Position numbers and translations under genes: made by a program. Below are positions 11,632 to 24,195 of a DNA stretch of 64,000 nucleotides, one piece after another. The notes below the pieces were generated by a model. That model saw only the letters and a program-made list of their open reading frames with translations, was not told the DNA's origin and did not search any database. The first letter of the stretch is position 1; the number at the start of each line of letters is the position of its first letter. Origin of the DNA: Euryodendron excelsum. Its lineage: Eukaryota; Streptophyta; Magnoliopsida; Ericales; Pentaphylacaceae. The stretch lies in assembly GCA_033060915.1 (NCBI GenBank), contig CM065388.1, positions 227,001 through 291,000 on the forward strand. Direction: 5' to 3'.

Positions 11632-14600
11632 TCAGTCTGCATCTTTAATAGATCCTGAAGATGAGTCCCCATTGGAAGATTCCTCCCCATTTGGCAAATT
11701 CAGTGCGTATTCTTGATGGTTTTCCTCACTGGTAATGGCTCGAGTTTTGCTGGGTCTGGATCGAACGTTAAGTCCCATAGGGAAGGGCACCTGAGGGAGA
11801 AAGCAAATATGAGACATGGCAATATAAAGAGTATCATGTAATGTCCTAGCCATAAAACCAATTTCCCTAATATATGGATAGATCCACCCACCAACTTGAT
11901 AGGCTTCATGTTAAGTTTCGGGACATGCTTTACTGTTCAAGTAGATATGGCAAGCTTTAAAAGACACATGACAAGACTCATAATATGCACGTGACAAGTA
12001 ATGCTTATACCTGATCACCTGCATTGGGACCATCAGTGTTGAAGAGGATAGGCCGGCATCGCTTATCCTCATTCATCAAGCTTGAATTCTGAAAATGGGC
12101 AATGAGAGCAGCTTTTCCCTGTATGCGAGCATATGCAATTGATGCGACCTTTTCACTGTTAAACTTTTCCCATTTCTTTCCATTAAATGCCTGTAAAGGA
12201 TAAGTGCTCTTCTCTATTAGCTATATTCCTCATTAAATTGCAAACTTTAATACGCATCTGAAGAGATCCGCAACAGTACCGGTAAAGAAAACAAATGGCA
12301 TCCATTTACACCATTAATGAAACAAACCTGATAGAATGGGATAATCAGGGAAGGATCAGTCATGTTGATGAATGCATAACCCACATTGCATTTGTTCTGC
12401 AGCAGGGAAAGGCAAATAATTATTCCATGTTCACCCCCCCCCCCAACACACACACTTACACTTTTCCCTTTAAAGTAAATAAATAAATAAAAACCAAAAC
12501 AAAAAAAAAAAAGCCTTTTCCTTACAAAAGTGCCTCTGAAGCGAAAATTCACTTGCCTTAAAATCAATGGGTAGATAAATGAAGTCATAAGTTCCCCGAT
12601 GGCGTTCATCAATAGCAGCTAAAAGCATCTTCGAAGTATACCTATGATTGAAACTTTGTCCATATAAGAAAACACTTGAAACAACTCTAAGAAATAAAAT
12701 ATATAGTCAGTTAAGTACTACATACTTATTGGGGATATTCTTTATCATAAGAGTTGTCCGTTTGTCTTCCCCTTGCATAATGCGGTCAATGTCAAGTTCA
12801 AACTGTTTCTTGTCGTCAGACTGGTTGGAACTGCCTTCATTTCTACGGCTTCTAGCCCGTTCGTTAGGAGAATCACATGAACTCATCATAGGAATCATCT
12901 GGCCTGTGCCAGGAAACATCAGGCACCTATGATGATGGGAATGCAATCCAACATTTTTGGTGGTAATAGGCAGGTCCATGCAGTTTCCACCGACATGAGG
13001 AAAGATGTTCTGGGAAACAAATTCTAATTGATGCGGTGAACTACCAGAAACTCTCATGTTCCCAAGAGAACCTGTATGAAAGCCAGAAGCATCAGGGGAT
13101 TCCCCAGCATAGCTGTGTCGTCTGTCCCAGAGAGAAGGATTCACAGATGGTGCTGGTCCCACATGGTGATTATTTATGGGTAAAAAGGTGTTCAGCATAT
13201 GAGATGGTGCTCTGGGAACTGCATGCAACTGTGGTAGGGGATGAGCAGGACAAACCCCATTGATAAATGTTGGAGAGTTCGGCCACATCAAGCCTTGAGG
13301 CTGAGGGTGAGGCGAAGTACTCCACATATAATGATGTCCAGCAGGGGGACAGCTCCCATTTCCGGAAGAAACAAAAACTGCAAAAGGGAGCAATTATCAG
13401 CGAAATAAGATTATGACTTTATCAGAATATAAGGCAATCTGAACAATCCAGTTGTGTCATGGGTTAGTCTAAAAAACTGTTTCTCTCTGCTGCTCTTTTG
13501 TACATAGCGTTTCCCAAAATGCTTAACATTACTAGTACATGGCTTGACCAACCAGTTAAAAAGAAAGGAAACCGATATGCATAAAAGAAAACAATGGTTC
13601 CTTGTTATCCATTGCACTAACCAGCATCATTCAGCTCAAGTGGATGCCCATTTGAGCTTACTCGGCAGAACTGCTGGTTCTCAATTCTTTTGGATGACCT
13701 GGCACTCATAGTGGCAGCCATGCCCGGAGAGTTGCAGGGGGCACCATTAGTTAAACCATCATGATACTCCGGAAGTGAATGAGGATGAAAATTGGGTGTT
13801 CCCTGCAATTCAGCTTTTAGCTGGCCGTGTGAGTGGCCAGACTCAGGGAAACTGGATTGATTGCCAAGTGATTCAACTCTCATCAGGGAGGGTAGACTGT
13901 TAGGGACACTAGATGAGATCCCATGATAGAACACATTATCCCGGAATGGACTAACAGGGCCTCGGACTCCTGGAATACTTCCATTATCCATGCCAGAAGA
14001 TGGAATTCCCCCATGTGAAACTGACCCTGTAAACAAATATTGTTAGGCAACAGAAATGTATTGCCTTCTTTTGAATCAATATGTAATGAACAACCTATCT
14101 CATTGGCAGTAATCATACCAGAAAATCCTGTTGCTGAGTTACTAGGAGAGCTACTCTGTTGTAGATATGGAACAGATTCGTCTTGTTCAATTTCCGGAGG
14201 AAATGGTGGTATCAAACTGCATTGGGAAACAAGAAAATAGAAGAGAAACGAAGGTTTACATGTGTTCAAAAAGTAAAATCTGCATAAATTAAAATAAGCT
14301 ATTCAGAGTAAACCATGAAGACATGGTAAGCTTAGAAGCATTAATGTATAAATTTTCTTTCCAACAGGATTGGACAATACCACCGTCTAGCATCCCCAGG
14401 ACGGCTTGGTTCAATCTTAATCTGCTTCCCTGAAATATCACTCCTGTTCAATGAACGAAAAGCGGCCTCTACAGCCCTAGCATCATAATATTCTATAAAC
14501 TTGTGATGACTTCTGCATGGAGTCTCACGGATCTGCATTGTAGAAACAAGGATTGGCGTATCACTGGCATGCCTGTTGAACTTTTAAGCTCAACACAGAA

Positions 14601-16138
14601 AATTGGGAAACAATCTCACCTCCTTAATTTCGCCATAGACACCAAAAATTTGATGGAGTTCCTCATTCGAAACAGAAGAATCAAAGTTAAAGACCACAAG
14701 CATGCCTTGGTTAATATCTTTCTCTGAAGGGTTGTCCTGACAAAAGATTACCAGCAAGGTGAGAACTCAAGCAACAGAACTTGTGCACCAATGATCCACT
14801 TGTTCAGTTGTGTATAGTGGTCATGATTACCATGAATGAATAATGAGTAATATGGTGACAAAACAGAAAAGCAAAATTTAATGTCTGCATTGGGAAAGAT
14901 GAACAGAGCAGAACGGCACCTTTGGAATTGAAAAATGTATGTCAAGCTTCCTATGTCTCAATGGTTTGTTCTGAAGCGCTCTCATTGCATTTCGGGCTGC
15001 TCTAATATCATAATAGGATATCATAACAAAGCCCCTATGCTTGCATACTGTATAAAGAGTGCGGATATCCCCATATTGCTGAACCATTACATGATAATAA
15101 CAGTCAACATTAGGTGAGCAAAATGCTCGAGATATGTATGAATTATAATTAAGACACCAAAAGAAAGAGGAAAAAACAGCACACCTCAAAAAGGGCCCGT
15201 AACTCAGAATCTTCGACATTGCTGTTTATATTTCGCACAAACAGTGTTCGAGATGGGTGTTCCCCATGAGGATGTTCCCCAGCAACTGAACTACTAGATC
15301 CCCCCAGCTGACTAATAGGATTCCCTCCAGGAAAATCAGAATCTGTGTGTCTTGGAGGCAAACCATCTTCTCCCAAGTCCATCCCTCCAACACTACTAAA
15401 AAGGTCAAAATCTTCGATATCTTCTCCAGTATTGGTTTGGCCCAAATAATCAAGCCCATCAGTCACCCCAGAGAGCAAGTCATCATCATTAGGGAGGAGA
15501 TTTCCAATAGTTTGTGCTTCAATTTCCTCAAGAGATTCAAAAGGTTCCTCTTCCTCATAGTGGGAGGCAGCAGCATCAACAGAATGGCCAGATAGAACAT
15601 TACTTGATGTTAATCTCACTACACAACAGAAACCCATATTTAAACAAAAGGAACATATCATATCAATGAATCAGCAATTGCATATATAGCTTTAAAAAAA
15701 TAAGGAGCTATGAACTTATTCCAGTTATCTATCCAATCAGTAGTGGGACAAAAATTAACAGTGTTCAAGCATGTTAGCTAGCACCAGCATAGAGACACTT
15801 CTAAATAAATCGGCAGTGATTAGCTGTGGCATTTTTCTTGTCTTAGGAGGCTTACATTTTCTGCTAAATAGTTCTGACAATGAGCTTGAGAAGAGACCAT
15901 TCTCATACTGATGGCCCATGATATGAATTTCATCAAGCGGACTCCGCAAGGAGTGACTGGCTGCTCTCTCTGCTCCCACTGCATGCTTCTCTAAGCCAAG
16001 ATTAACTTTCTGGTCTCGGACTAGGTAAGGATCAGGAAGTTTGGAAGACTTCACCATCTGAGATTCGACTGACATCCGTTTCTCAAGAGGTGATGAAGCA
16101 ACTGAATTTCCGCCTGCTGTTCCTCCTACTCCGTCCAT
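11632..16138 (-). CDS. AML1/AML4: Mei2-like RNA-binding protein (AML1/AML4 type), 12 coding exons
   Basis: Exons on the minus strand: 16138-15856, 15618-15185, 15078-14920, 14736-14620, 14532-14384, 14216-14119, 14026-13622, 13377-12726, 12641-12557, 12396-12328, 12190-12011, 11790-11632. The sum is 2790 nt, 929 aa, with every junction in phase and close to the usual AML length. RRM1 is about 216-291 (RTLFVRNIN..), RRM2 about 303-376, and the C-terminal Mei2-specific RRM3 about 754-851 (TLMIKNIPNKY.., NKCNVGYAFINM). The acidic EEEPFESLEEIEAQTIGNLL block before RRM1 is a plant Mei2-like signature. Relatives bind RNA and act in meiosis and vegetative growth. All introns are GT-AG except the ninth, which uses GC (12556-12555). 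The ATG follows a 5'-UTR acceptor at 16148-16147, so at least one non-coding exon lies upstream. Paralogue assignment is inferred. Confidence 0.93.
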
Positions 16139-16230
16139 TTTTACACCTGAATAAAGGGAGCATTCACATAGCATAATATTAATTTAAAACATGGGTCCAA
16201 AATCCTATAAGCTAAATCAACAGTACCAAC

Positions 16231-16603
16231 CATAGTTATTAGAACCGTACTGGACATCAAACCGGTGAAGGCACCGGTTCCCAGTATATTGGTTTAACCG
16301 TTGGTTCAACGGGTTCAACCGTTGTTATAAATTTATATATATTTTATTTATTAGATACCTTATATATATTATATGTGGTAAAAATAAGCACAACATCAGC
16401 TGTGTTGCAGTGGTTGAGCGCACAAATATCACTTGAAAGTCTCAAGTTCAAATCTTCACAGCTGCACTTCTTAAAATTTTTAAACAAGTCAACACAGCTG
16501 TTATTAACCAGCCGATCCAAAGGACTGAACTGAACCACCGGACCTGCCGGTTCCCGATTGAACTAGTTCAACCGGACGGTCTAGTCCGGTTCTAATAACT
16601 ATG
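16231..16603. mobile_element. hAT-type MITE with perfect 17-bp TIRs in the Mei2-like 5' intron
   Basis: The left end CATAGTTATTAGAACCG (16231-16247) is the exact reverse complement of the right end (16587-16603). The flanks are GTACCAAC (16223-16230) and ATACCAAC (16604-16611), an 8-bp duplication with one difference. The interior is rich in AACCGG/CCGGTT and holds a second perfect inverted repeat, CAGCTGTGTTG (16397-16407) and CAACACAGCTG (16490-16500), around a tRNA-like segment. It has no coding capacity. Confidence 0.85.
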
Positions 16604-16611
16604 ATACCAAC

Positions 16612-19600
16612 ATTGAATTCATTGGTTGTGCGGAAACACAGAAACCAATTGACAACTACTCTTGTAGGCCTTTCAAATGCAGGAACACAACGAGAGCTCA
16701 TTTGGCATACTTTGCATTTCTCTCTGCAGTGCACATTGTACCATGAAACATAAGAAATATGATACCACATAAAAACAAAAATTGAACAAAATTCTTCCAA
16801 TAATTGACGAAATGGATTCCAACAGGGTTGTGTCCTGACAGAAGGCCATTGTAAGATTCTTTACTCCTAATTGTTAATCAGTTGAACAAGGAAAGCTGTC
16901 CCTAAATTCAATCATGGGGTCATTTTTGGAACGTGTCATAGTCTCCTTACTAGATTTCAACCTTTGAATAATTTCGGAGCATCTCTATGTTTTCAGTTGG
17001 AGGTTGACTAACCAGTGCTTCTCCTCAGCAATTATTATGAAATTTGTCATTGTCTTGACTTGAGAGCATGATAACTGCAAAGATTATGCTTTTGATTGTA
17101 TCATTTCTAATTTGTCCCAGAAAAACCAAATCACTGACCATAGTAAAAAAAAGGATCAATTTTTAATAAATCATTTGTTTGTTTAGTGGCAGGAATATAT
17201 CTGTTTGCTTAGCACCAAAGATTGAGGTAAAGTATATAATTATTTTTTATCCAAAAGAGACGATGAGCGATCATTAGCTGACTCAAAGGATGTGCATCAA
17301 CCATAGCACACTTCTACTGATATACCATCATCTGTACAAATAAATTGTTTTAGGCCATTTCAATTCTACGTTTGAGATTCTTCCAAGTTGTCAACTACTA
17401 AACATTACTTGTAAATATTTCTGATGCACTCAGAAAGTTCATGTAATAATTTTCTATAAACTTCTCATGTGTTCTACCCACATAGAACTTCCTAGTTCAC
17501 ATCAACTTTCACCCGCTGCACATTGCATTTTTGCTGCTCATTCTTGTCCTTGATTTAGTCACTACAGTCCTAACTACAAAATCAAGCTTTAAATGGCAAC
17601 TAATTAGGTTCTTGACAAGACAATGCCAAACTAATCTTCCAGCTTGGCCCACCTTCCCCACTCTGTCAGAAAAGTATGAATCAACAATCGACAAGTAAAA
17701 CACTTCTACAATATTAGAGACATGCTCCATCATTCACCTAGTTAGTATTGATGATAATAGGCTAAATGGCAAAAACTATAACATACAACTGTAACATGCC
17801 ATAATGCAAAACCCTATTGAATATTGAATAAAAGCTGAACCAGGCCAAACTTTTTTCCAATTATCGATATGTGCTGACCACCAGGTATGGGCAGTGCAGT
17901 ACACCCAATCAACCTACCTCAGTTTCATCCTTACTCCTGCTATAATTCTTCGTGTTGTACCCTCAAAATAGGTCAGTTTACATATTATATTTCACCAAGA
18001 TCAGGACAAAGGAATTGTAAATTCTTAGGTACCAACAAAGCAGGTTATGACATCAAACACGTGTAGATGTCCTAAACTCTACGAGGGAAGCACGATCAAG
18101 CCCTGCATGAGAGAGAGAGAGAGGGCAAAATGAAGAAAACAGAGGAGAAGAAAAAAATAGGCATTCTAACATACAGGTTCAAAATCAGCTTGGAAAAGCT
18201 ATTTTCCTCTACATGTAAATTTACACAACTATATATGTTTCAATAATTCATTGAAACATTAACCATTTAAATACCTTACAAACTCAACGTTATATTCATC
18301 TTAAGACAAGAACGCCATCTCATCAAAGGTTCTACGGCCTTGCTAGGATATAGATTGAGAATCTCCAATCACTCATTAGACATCTGGACTCGGGAGATTG
18401 CACACCAGGATGGCAGGACGTTAATGACAAGAATCAGTAAACGAGAACAAGAGGTGGACTATGTGCTTTGATTGGAAACATTTCCAAAAACTATACTTAA
18501 CATGACATTTTCATTCACACTAAATTTCTTGTTTGTAATATTCACATATTCTAGATTCCAAAGTACTAATCACATGATTGCAGTCTTCCTACGAATCAGT
18601 GGTTATTCATGCTTTAAGTCTACTAGAATCCATCCAAACTGTCCATATCCCATGATCAACACTCGACAGAATCCCAACTAGATGTTAAAAGATTGCACAT
18701 CAAGTACACAAGGGGGTGACTAAATAGAAAACTAACTACGTGGAAGCAAATCCCAAAGGAGATATTACGCATTCACTGCATGCAAAAGATTAGAACTTCC
18801 AAAATGAAAGGTGGCTGATACTTGGCTTTCAATTATAAACTATCATGCTATCTGTGGACTGAAGCTATTAGACCCACATTGGATAGGAATATTACTACTC
18901 ACCATGCTGATCAGGCATGGCTTCCGTCTTCCAAAACCCAACCTGTCTCTGCCAAGTGTAGAAATAGAAGGGAGAAATGACAACTGGAATGAACATGTGT
19001 TAAAATGAAAAATATTACCATTGAATTTAACTAAGAAAGTCCAAAACCTGAAGGTTGAACTTCCACTTTAATTGAGCTCTTAACTAGAAATTTAGACATA
19101 TGAACTACTCAATAAGAACAAAATTGATCAATGTACAGGAAATCACTACCTCACTCGGGAAACATACTTCCTCAGAGAAGAAAGATGATGACGACAAACC
19201 CTTCAGGTCCATCATTTCTGATGGCATGGTGAAGCCCAAATCAAAAAAGCACACAAACACTGAAAACTGTTCATTCACTGGCTTTCACCACTGAACTGAC
19301 GCATCAATTCCCTTCAGCCAAGAAAATCTGCATGGCACATGCATAAAATGATACACAATTTTAACAGAAGTTTAAAATTGGCAACTAATAACCCCTGAAA
19401 GACAATTAGTCACAACCAACGTCGGAGAGATAGAAATGCATTACAAATTTTAAACATCTCCATCACATTTGGGTATGGAGAATAGAAATAGATACGCACA
19501 GCCAAAAATACAAAAAGGATCAAGGTGGATTAACATTTCAACAAAAAGTTACACAACCGACTAGATTCTTCAATTCTGATAAGAGGGAAGCTCCCTGCAA

Positions 19601-20469
19601 ATTGTTCACTGAAATAAACGCATTTAAGAACCTAAAATTAAATCAGCAGTTAATTTGAATTAAGAATTCAAACTTTTTAACAAATAAGAAGGCATATTCT
19701 CAAATTCAACAGCTGCGAAAACGAATTCTTCAATTCTGACAAATGCAAATGCTCGAGCTATTCTCAAGCAAGAATTTTTTTTTCCTTAAAAGAAAAAAAT
19801 CACCCATAGAAAAAATACTGATCGAAAACGAGAGGGGCAATGAAAATTACAGCGCCCAAAAAGCAAAGATCAGCTCGAACTCAAAATCATACAGAACAGC
19901 CCCCAAATTCAACAGCCGATCCAACAGTATACATTGTTAAATTCCGTAAAGGGATTGACTTTGAACATCAAGCACAACCGGTCAAAGTATTAAAGCCTAA
20001 GAAGTACCTAAAAAGATCAAATGCAACAAGAATTGTGGGGGGAAGAGCACACGCACCCTTTTTAAAATTATGAATATGAACGCCATCTCTGGTAGAATCA
20101 AAGCTCAGAGAGCAACTCCGCAAATGGAATTAGGGGAGAGAGAAAAAAGATACATGATGAAGAATTTAAACAAAGGGAATGCAAGGTTAAGGATTGAGAG
20201 AGAGAGAGAGAGAGAGAGGGCAGGCAGAGAAATCGAATGGATTACGGCATAAGGAAAGGGAGATTGAACAAGGGATCTAGGTATCTGTGCCGTGCAAGAA
20301 CCTCCAAAGCCTTGATGCCTTCTCTCTTTCTTCTTTTTTCCCTACATTGCACGTTAACCACATGTATACTCCCATTATTTTTATCTTTTTTCCCCCACAA
20401 TAAGAAACCCGCTGTCTCTCTCTCTCCCTCTCTTTTCTCTTTGCTCCCTTCACCTCCCTCACCTCGCCG
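16612..20469. other. Probable long 5'-UTR intron of the Mei2-like gene
   Basis: No coding signal on either strand. The Mei2-like coding start sits just inside an exon whose acceptor is at 16148-16147, and long leader introns are common in this family, so this stretch is best read as intron. Holds a GA tract near 20198-20218. The upstream donor is inferred near 20476-20470. Confidence 0.45.
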
Positions 20470-20700
20470 AACGATTCAGAGCCTCCTGCCGGAATCCATG
20501 GAGCTTCCGGCGAGCGACGGCGATCTTCCGGTGAGATTCCTAGCCACTCGCCCCAGCTCGCTTCTTAGAGAGAGAAACAGATCGCCCTGGTTTTGGAACA
20601 GTCGAAAAAGAAACAATATAGGGCGTTGTGTGTAGAGGACGACCAGAGCAGACCAGACCCGCTCCTGCAAACACGAGACCTCCGACGAGTTAGATCATGA
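20470..20700 (-). promoter_or_regulatory. Probable first (non-coding) exon of the Mei2-like gene; strand not certain
   Basis: A GC-rich island, unlike its AT-rich surroundings. On minus, a leader with CT-rich sequence upstream ends at GGCGAG|GTGAGG near 20476, a good donor; it contains a tiny uORF (MDSGRRL). On plus, the same island could be read as a CT-rich leader, ATG at 20498 (MELPASDGDLP) and a GTGAGA donor. The plus reading would need a gene whose next exons I cannot find, so I favour the minus reading. A bidirectional start region is possible. Confidence 0.4.
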
Positions 20701-20741
20701 TATGAGAGAGAGAGAGAAAAAAATCATGATTCATGAGACGA

Positions 20742-20851
20742 GAGAGAGAGAGAGAGACGCAGGTCACCGTTAACTGTTTAACGGCGTTATGTCTTAGAGA
20801 GAGAGAGAGAGACGCAGGTCACCGTTAACTGTTTAACGGCGTTATGTCTTA
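20742..20851. repeat. 55-bp tandem duplication carrying a MYB-type palindrome
   Basis: Two copies (20742-20796 and 20797-20851), each with a GA tract, ACGCAGGTCA and the palindrome CCGTTAACTGTTTAACGG (7-bp arms, 4-bp loop). The arms contain the AACGG core of MSA-type MYB3R sites and CNGTTR MYB cores. They lie just upstream of the proposed Mei2-like start region. The regulatory role is inferred; the duplication itself is plain. Confidence 0.85.
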
Positions 20852-20859
20852 ATCCGTTT

Positions 20860-23800
20860 TGTGGTCTTCAGGCTTGAGTACGGGCAAAAACGAAGTGCTA
20901 CTTTTCAATTTGAGATATCTCCTGCTGTTGTCGAGGACACGCAGGCAGGATACAGCAAGGTTAGTTAACATTATTTATAATGAGTGAGAAATGACGGGAA
21001 TGACCTTTGCATGATTGCATAATTAAACCGGTTATTACTTTTAGCCAGGTAAGAGAGATAGAGAGAGAGAGAGAGAGAGAGGAGAGGAGAGGAGAGGAGG
21101 TTTTGGTAATGGGACGCAAGCAGGTAAAAAAAAGGGGTTTGGTATCCATTTGGAAGTCTCTCTCTCTCGCTCTTTAATTAGTGGCCCGGCCCCCTTTAGA
21201 GTTAGAGATAACAAAATTGAAAGGTGTGGTCATTTTTCAGATTATATTCTGGTGTCCCCGGACCACACTGCTCCCTCATTTCTATGGTTGGTTTGGGATT
21301 CTTGAGCCACGTGTCTTGATTCCAGGGTCTGGATTCCCCTACCGTAGCTGTGCGCACAGGAGACGACGAAGTCAGGAAGATTCCTACCGGGTAACAATCA
21401 TAATCGATGTTACGTTCCTAATGAAACCATGTACTACATGATATGCCCACATCACAGTGTACAAAAATACCATAAACTTTCTCATTTACATGCCACGTGT
21501 CCTGTGATTTTGAGAGAACTCTTACCCCAAAAAATAAATTATTTGAGACAAATTTTCATAGGTAAGATAACCCGTTGCCACTGAGATTTTAATATTATAG
21601 CATGAAACCATATAGAACCTACGAAGTACAGGATAGACAAATATTGCCTCCCTAAAATATTTTTTCGAATCCATGCCACATCAAAAACAAAATAATATTT
21701 TTTCCAATGATTTCGGTGAAGAACATGCTTTGGAGTGCTTAAACATTCATTTACCCTTACTTGCATTACATAAAAGCCCCCTCGTCCACCAATCTAAAGA
21801 GTCAGGTAGTCAGAGTTCAAATTTGGTGTGGGTACTTTGACCCGGGTTGGAACGCAAATTGCCAATAAAAATATTTGGTGCTTTTAATCACAGGAATTGG
21901 CTCGGTTATCAAATGACTCTTTATACTAACTACTAATTATTAAATTTTAAATTTAATCTCTTCCCATGGAGGATGTCACACTCCTGTGACCAACCATTTT
22001 TATATGATGCATAAAGTTTACTTAATCAGTATAGATAGTGACTTTGTACGAATTCGAGAGAATTATTTGTCGAAGTTATAAACACCTTGTAGGAAAAAAA
22101 TATATACATTTATAGATGTATAGGTACTTTTGAATTTGGTAAGCATGTTGTAGTGGTGGACCTAAAATTTTTATTGAACCCGATGCAAATTTTTAAAAAT
22201 TTTGAAAGAATAAGGTAAAAAAAAAATTAAAGTCTGAGTGTCAATACAATATATTTTATTGTAAATACTCAAAAAATTAGAAAAGATACAGATAAATTTA
22301 AAATTTTTGGGGACCTTGGATCCGCCAATGTATGTTTGAAATGTTTACCATTATTTTTTACCCTCCCACAAGCTCAATTTCATTGTGGCAACTCACTCCA
22401 AATTCGAAAGAAGTACTTTGGAGTTTTTATCCAAAATAATAAAATCGTGCCCATACGAGAGGTTGTAGTTTTTACACTGCATATTCAAACATTATATAAC
22501 AGCATCATTGTTTTTTTTTTTTTATTTTCGGTATATGGGTAATAGTTCGAGAAGCAACAATTTTCATATAAAAAGATGAAGTTCTTTAAACCACGAAACA
22601 CTAATGAACGGCATAACCAAAATACCTAATGTTTCTCAGAAGATGAACAGTAACTCCCTGACCCAACATGACGAAAGTTTTTGTGCTCCTCAAAAAAAAA
22701 AAAAAAAAAAAGCCAAAAGCCTTTGTCGGATAATCTCTTTGCTACAACAGAAGATAGCGATTAATTTATGCAGTTCTTTATAATATGCTAAAGTGAGTGT
22801 TTCCAACAATTAACAATCGGATCAACTAATTTTGACCCTGATGGTAGCCGGTACAACCAAAACGAGAAAAAAAGAAAAAGAAAAATTGTCTCTCAAAGTA
22901 AATTCTCAGTTGTGAAGTGAAACAGAATTCAGCAATATAATTAATAATGCATTTAAGTACAGATGTGTTGGATCACCTTAATTCATGGATAATGTACAAG
23001 TGTGATATATGGACCAGCCTAGGCCAGCCAAATTCTCGGATTAAACTAGTGTGAAGCCTAGAACGCTAGTGACATTGTCTGAATTATAAGGAACATTACT
23101 GTCAACAGGAAGAAATGGATTTTAAAAAATTCAAAGGAGATGAAAAATGAAACCCTAAATACTCTAAAATACAGAGAATGATTAGAGAGAAACATGTGGG
23201 TTTAATGATACGTGTTGTTTTTCAGGGCTCTCTTGTTTATGTATGCTAAGCTTGAGCAACCCTCTGAGATTCTCCTCCTCTTGTTTACTTTCATTAATAT
23301 TATATAACCTCATTGGCTCATCTCGCATCCCGATACAATTTCTGCAAGTGTTGCTAAAACCATGGTCACTAAAGTTCATTTCCTATTCCACTCATTGGGA
23401 ATCTGCTCAACTTTTGATTGGCCTCTGCTTTTCTAATTTTAATTGGGATGAGCTCTCAAATGAGTTTTACAGTAATAAAAGTTAATGTTGGCCTCTTTGA
23501 TTTTATGAGCGTGCAATTTTTAATGCATTAAGAATTATATTACCTTGCAGAAATATTTCTTGACGGCATTGACTGTTGAGTACATAACTATTTATGTTAT
23601 ACGTTTTGGGTTGTTTAATAAACTTTTTGAAGTTGTGGTGTCGGGAGTAATGTTTTCAAACAAATGTGTGAAGTAGGCTAAGCTCAACCAGGCCAACAAG
23701 TCTGGTTGAATTGAGCTTAAAATTTAAATATATTGTTTTTAACTTATAATTCTGACAATATGATCGAGGTCTCATAATAAAAAATGGGGATTTAATGTCA

Positions 23801-24195
23801 TAATGAAGAAAAATTTACAATAAATTGTGCCATTGTACATAGTGTAGATGTATATATTCATGCCAGGTATTTTTCCTTCCTTGCCGGTTATTTGGTTAGC
23901 TTCATAGATTTCCATCTATGTTGTTATATGTTTTTGAGGTTCTCAATACTCTTCCCTTTACAATCTTGAACATTCATAGGATATGGTATACCTTCTGCTC
24001 ACATCTGTTATAATTGTGAAACCTTTTTCTTCTTCTTCTTTTGGCTGTAGGATGCATGTATGTACACTAATGGTCATCATTAATACTCTTACCCAAAGAC
24101 CTTTGCACAGCATTTTCCACTTCGCATTACATGAGACCTTTCAATAATATTTCATTAACATGTTCCCTTTACTAATATATATCTTTTCCCTTCAG
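20860..24195. other. Intergenic, no gene recognised
   Basis: AT-rich with scattered A and T runs and a GA tract at about 21060-21080. I looked for exons that would complete the SUVH4-like fragment (SRA, pre-SET cysteines, N-terminal SET) and saw none. A slightly GC-richer patch at 21181-21400 has no recognisable product. Confidence 0.5.

Noticed and set aside
12648..12932. Plus-strand frames across the Mei2-like exons (also 13036-13263, 14040-14240, 15347-15595)
   Set aside because: Antisense shadows of verified coding exons.
16385..16500. A functional tRNA gene
   Set aside because: The box A- and B-like motifs are present, but no cloverleaf with a proper acceptor stem and anticodon arm is evident.
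21181..21441. 86-codon plus-strand frame as a missing SUVH4 exon
   Set aside because: No pre-SET cysteines, SRA or SET motifs; no match to the family.
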